This document shows, piece after piece, positions 38,467 through 42,503 of a stretch of 42,503 nt of DNA. The DNA is from Granulicella sp. GTDB taxonomy: Bacteria; Acidobacteriota; Terriglobia; Terriglobales; Acidobacteriaceae. The notes beneath the pieces were generated by a model that searched no databases, was not told where the DNA came from, and saw only the letters and a list, made by a program, of their open reading frames with translations. Position 1 is the first letter of the stretch. Each line of letters begins with the position of its first letter. The DNA lies in the NCBI GenBank assembly GCA_003162875.1, contig PLUT01000108.1, positions 2,215 through 44,717 on the forward strand. The letters are read 5' to 3'. Made by a program: the position numbers and the translations under genes.

Positions 38467-41400
38467 ATGCGAAAGAGTCTGTTGTTGTTGGTGTTCTCCG
38501 GTTTGTGTTTGTTCACGGTTTTAGCGAGGGGCCAGGCGACATTGGGCTCGCTCAATGGAACTGTTCTCGATCCTTCCGGAGCGGCCGTTCCCGCTGCCAC
38601 AATCACCGTTACGGACGCCGACATCAATGTGAGTCGAACCACAAAGTCGCAGGGCGACGGGTTCTTCCAGGTCTTCAACCTTCCTGTTGGCACCTACTCG
38701 GTTCAGGCTAGTCATGATGGATTCGAAACCCTCGATTTGATTGGTATTAGCGTGCAGGAGTCGCATGCGAGCACGGTGGCGGTCAATCTGAGGGTGGGCA
38801 AGACCACGACTTCCATCGAGGTTACGGCCAATCCCATGCTCAACGCGACCGATACCACCAACGGCTACACGCTGGACTCGCAACAGATCGGACTGACCCC
38901 CTTGGCGACGGGCAGCTTTACGCAGCTTGCGGTGCTGTCGCCGGGCGCTAACGCTGAATTACTGAGCGGTGTCGACACCAACGCGGGCCTGGGCAATCAA
39001 CCCATCTGGGCCAACGGCCAGCGCGACACGTCGAACACTTTTCAGGTGGATGGCGTGGATGCCAGCAACATCTTCAACGGCAAGACCTCCAGCAACGCAA
39101 GCTCGCAGCGCTACCAGTTCAACATCGGCCAGAGCACTGCGATCGGGGGCGAAACGCAGACCGGCACCTCGGCATACGGCTCGAACGGAAACAGTCTGCC
39201 GACACCTCCGCCGGAGTTCCTCCAGGAGTTGCGCGTCAACACCTCGATGTACGACGCCCAGCAGGGGGCAACCAGCGGGGCGCAGATCGATGCCAACACC
39301 GCAACCGGGACGAACAAGTTCCACGGCTCGGTCTATGGCGGATTCGCCAACAACTCGCTCAATGCCGACCCTATTTTCTTCAAGCAGGACGCCCTCCTCG
39401 CCCAGCAGGGTGTGGGCGCTTTTCCAAGCTATCTGGCGAACCCCGCGCTCCATCGTTGGAGCACGGGTGCCACGCTGGGCGGCCCGGTGCTGAGGGACAA
39501 GTTGTTTTTCTTTGTGGCCTATCAGCACCTCTACAACTCGGACCAGTCCACCGGCCTGAGCCAGATGAACGTTCCGATCGGCCTGACCAACGACCGCTCG
39601 GCCGCGGGTCTGACGGCAATGGAGAGCAATTACTACACCGAAAATGGGGCGTTGTATCCGCTTGGGACGCTGCCGAGCGGCTTCACATTGGACCCAACGG
39701 CGGCGGCGTTATTTCAGGCGACCCTGCCCAACGGCCAGTACCTGATTCCCACGGCTCAATCCACCGCGCTGTATGGGTACGGCGTTCCCGACGTCACGTT
39801 GGTCGGCACCTCTACGCTGGTCGGCGACCAGGCAACTGCGGCCTTGGATTACAACCTGTCCAAGACGGACCGTCTCTCATTCAAGTACTACTATCAGAAC
39901 GATCCGCTCAGTAAGCCCTTTGGCGTTTCCTCCTACGTCGGCGGATTTCCAGGCAGCACCTACAACGGCTCCAAAGTGGGCGCTATCGACAATACCATCT
40001 CCATCGGTCCGCGCCTGAACTGGGAGCAGCGGCTGGGCTATATCCGCATGGCAACCTACAGCTATTACAACCAGACGATCACCAACCCCGCCGGCACCGG
40101 ACCCACCTTCGGAATAACCAACCCGGTTCCCGGCGCACCCGCGCTCCTGCCAGCCTTTACCGTTTCCGAATTTGAGACCCCGGTCTCCGGCACGCCGACT
40201 ATGCGCATCGGACCCTACAGTAACTTCGCCAACACGGGGTATTACCAGAACCGCCTGAATCCCTCCACCAACGTGATCTTCACAATTGGACAGCACACCA
40301 TCGTTGCCGGGGGCGGATACAGCTATACGCAGATGAACGTCGAGAACAACCGCAACGGCATCATTCAGACTTCGGAATCCAACCTGACCAGTTTCCTCGA
40401 AGGGTCAGTGAAAAGTTCCAGTGTCCTGGAGACGATCGGCAGCGGACACAACCTTGCAGACCGCTACTATCGGACCAATGAGGGCGCGGCCTATGTGCAG
40501 GACAAATGGCAGGCAATGTCGAACCTGAGCATTACCGCCGGCGTTCGCTGGGACTATCACGGTGGATTTACCGAGAAGTATGGCAACTTCTTCAACTTCG
40601 ATCCCAGCGCCTATAGCGTCACCGGGACGGACCCGGGAGTGGGCGGCAGCGGCTTCACCGTGGTCAACGATGGTCTGGTGGTAGCCGGCAACAACCCAAC
40701 CGCTCCCACGCCCGGCACGAGTGCCTCCACCCTGAGCGGCCGCCAGTGGGGCATCTCGCCCCGCGTCGGGTTTGCCTGGTCGCCGGTGCGAGACCATGGA
40801 ACCGTCGTCATTCGTGGCGGCGCGGGCATTTACTACGACCGTGGGGAGTATTTCACCTACCTCTCGCCCCCGGCGGGCTCGGGTGTCGGCGGGCCGTTTG
40901 GCGTCACGCAACAATCTCCGCTGGTTGCCGCAGTTACTGGAGCCGGTACCAAGACGCTGGAGAATCCCCTGGGGACGGCTGGCGTTCTCACCTCCTCAAC
41001 AACCCCTCCCGCACCTGGAGTCAACCCAGCGATCCAACAGACTGCGCTGCAGAACGAGCTGAACTACATGACTCGAAGCGTAATCGTGAACCACAACAGC
41101 ATCCTGGGCTGCGGCGGCCCCGGAAACCTTGAGGACGATTGCACACAGACGCCGCTCTACCTGGGCGCGTACGACAAGAACAACGTCCTGCCCTACACCA
41201 TCAACTACACCCTGAACTTCCAGTGGCAGCCCAGGAATGACTTGGCGGTGACCATCGGTTGGACCGGAAACCGCGGGCGCCACGCTGTAATTCCGATTCC
41301 TTTCAACGAACCGCAGACCGCTACGCCCACCAATCCCGCGATGATTCAGGGAGCGCACCCGTACTCCAGCAACGAGACGTCGAGCTATGGCTATGACGTA

Positions 41401-42503
41401 CTGAACGGTACCACCACCTGCACCGGGTCGTATCACGACCCGTGCTCCATCCAGTCGGAACCCTGGTCGACCTACGACGGCGGCAACTCGGACTTCCGCG
41501 CCCCCTATGTCGGCTATAGCCCGTACTCCGCGCTGTTCGAGACGGTGGGCAACTCCGCCTACGACGCGCTGGAAACGCACGTGGACAAACGCATGTCCCA
41601 CAACTTCCTGGTGGGCGCGAGTTACACCTGGGGCCACTCTCTCGATGAACAAAGCGACCTCGGGATATTCTTCACCGGCAACGATCCGGCCCATTTGCGG
41701 AACTCATGGGCGTCCTCCGACTTTGACCGCAGTCAGGTGTTCTCAGCCAACTTCCAGGCGTTGATGCCCAACGTAATTCACGACCACTCGTGGATGTCCT
41801 ACGTAGCCAACGACTGGAGCTTGACCGGCATCGCCATTCTGCAGAGCGGCGAACCGTTCTCGCTGTATGAGTTCAACGGCGCCGTTGCGAGTGCTCAACT
41901 CGGCTACTATCCCAGCCTGGTCAATCCGATTCTTCCAATCAAGAATCCCAGCAATCCGAAGTCGGCTTTGACCGGAAACCCAGGCAGGTTCCGCGGGACA
42001 GGCGGTGCCTATATCCCGGCGATCGACCCGAACCAGATTGCCATTCAGTACCTTACTCCGGGGCAGAATGGCGTTCCTACCGCAGCCATGGGTGGGGCAA
42101 CCGATCCTGTTGACGCGTACGAGACGGCCTTTGCACCCGGCGACCAACGCAACATCTTCCGCCAGGCCGCGCAAAAGCGGGTAGATATCTCGGTCCGGAA
42201 GCAGTTCAAGGTTTCGGACAGGCTCAACCTGCAGTATGGCTTCAACGTCTTCAACCTGTTCAATACCACTAGCATGGATGTTCCCCAGAACAATACCCAG
42301 CTCGGTCAAGGAGGGGCGTGCGGGAACAATTACTTGACCGGAGGGTCTACGCCCAACGGGGACTGCACCGGTGGCTACGAGAAGTACGGCATGGTGGTTA
42401 CCGACCAGACCGATCAGACCAAGGCGACGCTGGGACCGGTCGGTAGCGGAACTGCCGGTACGAATCTGTACCAGTTGCCGTACACCAATGGAACTTCAGG
42501 CAA
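38467..42503 (+). CDS. TonB-dependent-receptor-like outer membrane protein with carboxypeptidase-regulatory domain (runs off right edge)
   Basis: At least 1345 codons are open to the window end. The ATG at 38467 follows GGAGGA with a 4-nt spacer and starts a signal peptide ([20 protein letters not shown]). ATG codons in frame at 38395 and 38446 lack this. Residues about 26-105 form a carboxypeptidase-regulatory-like fold ([20 protein letters not shown], then [22 protein letters not shown]). A plug region follows ([20 protein letters not shown]), then [14 protein letters not shown] and [17 protein letters not shown], typical of the large acidobacterial Oar-like receptors. No TonB box is evident before the plug. 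Barrel strands continue to the end, with [20 protein letters not shown] near the visible end. Ligand unknown, probably a polymer fragment. Confidence 0.93.
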   Translation, partial: MRKSLLLLVFSGLCLFTVLARGQATLGSLNGTVLDPSGAAVPAATITVTDADINVSRTTKSQGDGFFQVFNLPVGTYSVQASHDGFETLDLIGISVQESHASTVAVNLRVGKTTTSIEVTANPMLNATDTTNGYTLDSQQIGLTPLATGSFTQLAVLSPGANAELLSGVDTNAGLGNQPIWANGQRDTSNTFQVDGVDASNIFNGKTSSNASSQRYQFNIGQSTAIGGETQTGTSAYGSNGNSLPTPPPEFLQELRVNTSMYDAQQGATSGAQIDANTATGTNKFHGSVYGGFANNSLNADPIFFKQDALLAQQGVGAFPSYLANPALHRWSTGATLGGPVLRDKLFFFVAYQHLYNSDQSTGLSQMNVPIGLTNDRSAAGLTAMESNYYTENGALYPLGTLPSGFTLDPTAAALFQATLPNGQYLIPTAQSTALYGYGVPDVTLVGTSTLVGDQATAALDYNLSKTDRLSFKYYYQNDPLSKPFGVSSYVGGFPGSTYNGSKVGAIDNTISIGPRLNWEQRLGYIRMATYSYYNQTITNPAGTGPTFGITNPVPGAPALLPAFTVSEFETPVSGTPTMRIGPYSNFANTGYYQNRLNPSTNVIFTIGQHTIVAGGGYSYTQMNVENNRNGIIQTSESNLTSFLEGSVKSSSVLETIGSGHNLADRYYRTNEGAAYVQDKWQAMSNLSITAGVRWDYHGGFTEKYGNFFNFDPSAYSVTGTDPGVGGSGFTVVNDGLVVAGNNPTAPTPGTSASTLSGRQWGISPRVGFAWSPVRDHGTVVIRGGAGIYYDRGEYFTYLSPPAGSGVGGPFGVTQQSPLVAAVTGAGTKTLENPLGTAGVLTSSTTPPAPGVNPAIQQTALQNELNYMTRSVIVNHNSILGCGGPGNLEDDCTQTPLYLGAYDKNNVLPYTINYTLNFQWQPRNDLAVTIGWTGNRGRHAVIPIPFNEPQTATPTNPAMIQGAHPYSSNETSSYGYDVLNGTTTCTGSYHDPCSIQSEPWSTYDGGNSDFRAPYVGYSPYSALFETVGNSAYDALETHVDKRMSHNFLVGASYTWGHSLDEQSDLGIFFTGNDPAHLRNSWASSDFDRSQVFSANFQALMPNVIHDHSWMSYVANDWSLTGIAILQSGEPFSLYEFNGAVASAQLGYYPSLVNPILPIKNPSNPKSALTGNPGRFRGTGGAYIPAIDPNQIAIQYLTPGQNGVPTAAMGGATDPVDAYETAFAPGDQRNIFRQAAQKRVDISVRKQFKVSDRLNLQYGFNVFNLFNTTSMDVPQNNTQLGQGGACGNNYLTGGSTPNGDCTGGYEKYGMVVTDQTDQTKATLGPVGSGTAGTNLYQLPYTNGTSG

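Noticed and set aside
1-42503. tRNA, rRNA, insertion sequence, integrase or phage genes
   Set aside because: I looked through the gaps on both strands and found no cloverleaf-like sequence, transposase motif or terminal inverted repeats of IS type. A tRNA or small-RNA program would be needed to exclude small RNAs.

Overview
The window looks like chromosomal DNA of an Acidobacteriota bacterium, most likely class Terriglobia (Acidobacteriaceae and relatives). This is an inference. The visible grounds are high GC; a complete Gram-negative envelope gene set that uses LpxI instead of LpxH; a very large TonB-type receptor with an N-terminal carboxypeptidase-regulatory-like domain; and several families of short palindromic intergenic repeats of a kind I recall from acidobacterial genomes. 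I see no phage, insertion sequence, CRISPR array, rRNA or tRNA.

Layout. 1-5.3 kb: tsaD (cut by the left edge), a TraB/GumN-family exported protein, the CCA-adding enzyme, a secreted PL10-type pectate lyase and kdsA. 5.3-9.7 kb: a repeat-rich spacer, a protein joining an Arg/Lys-rich disordered region to a degenerate receiver-like domain, a gene-poor 1.2 kb stretch, and a tandem pair of OmpH/Skp-like chaperones framed by a clear sigma-70 promoter and a strong terminator. 9.7-16.3 kb: lepA, an MltD-type lytic transglycosylase, an acidic/histone-H1-like bipolar protein, an exported PrxQ-type peroxiredoxin and lpxI. 16.8-20.2 kb: a VOC protein, two Tat-exported TIM-barrel isomerase-like proteins and an exported bicupin. 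20.2-23.3 kb: a RelE/XRE toxin-antitoxin pair, lpxA, fabZ and a LolA-like exported protein. 23.6-26.4 kb: an unrecognised 380-aa protein with a HEPN-like C-terminus behind a cluster of three different palindromic repeats, an SDR oxidoreductase and a small conserved protein. 26.5-31.5 kb: the fused NAD(P)HX epimerase/dehydratase, tsaE, a methyltransferase overlapping a DUF59 protein, and a HigBA-type module followed by a 200-aa TraB/TIKI-like protein. 31.5-38.2 kb: glmM, xseA, nadD, two outer-membrane beta-barrel paralogues and obgE. 38.5 kb to the right edge: the TonB-dependent-receptor-like protein.

Functionally the region is mostly housekeeping: lipid A and KDO synthesis (lpxA, fabZ, lpxI, kdsA), peptidoglycan precursor and turnover (glmM, mltD), the tRNA t6A pathway (tsaD, tsaE), tRNA CCA addition, NAD synthesis and repair (nadD, nnr), ribosome-associated GTPases (lepA, obgE) and outer-membrane biogenesis (OmpH pair, LolA-like).

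The most unusual content is the repeat biology. A palindromic element with consensus core CCCCAGCGAGC-loop-GCTCGCCGGGG sits inside coding sequence three times, twice in nnr and once in the neighbouring methyltransferase, without breaking the frame. A differently sequenced intergenic element shares its architecture and right-hand end. At least four other repeat families occupy the intergenic spaces. The best candidates for undescribed protein biology are the HEPN-like gene behind the repeat cluster and the small TraB/TIKI-like protein attached to HigBA.
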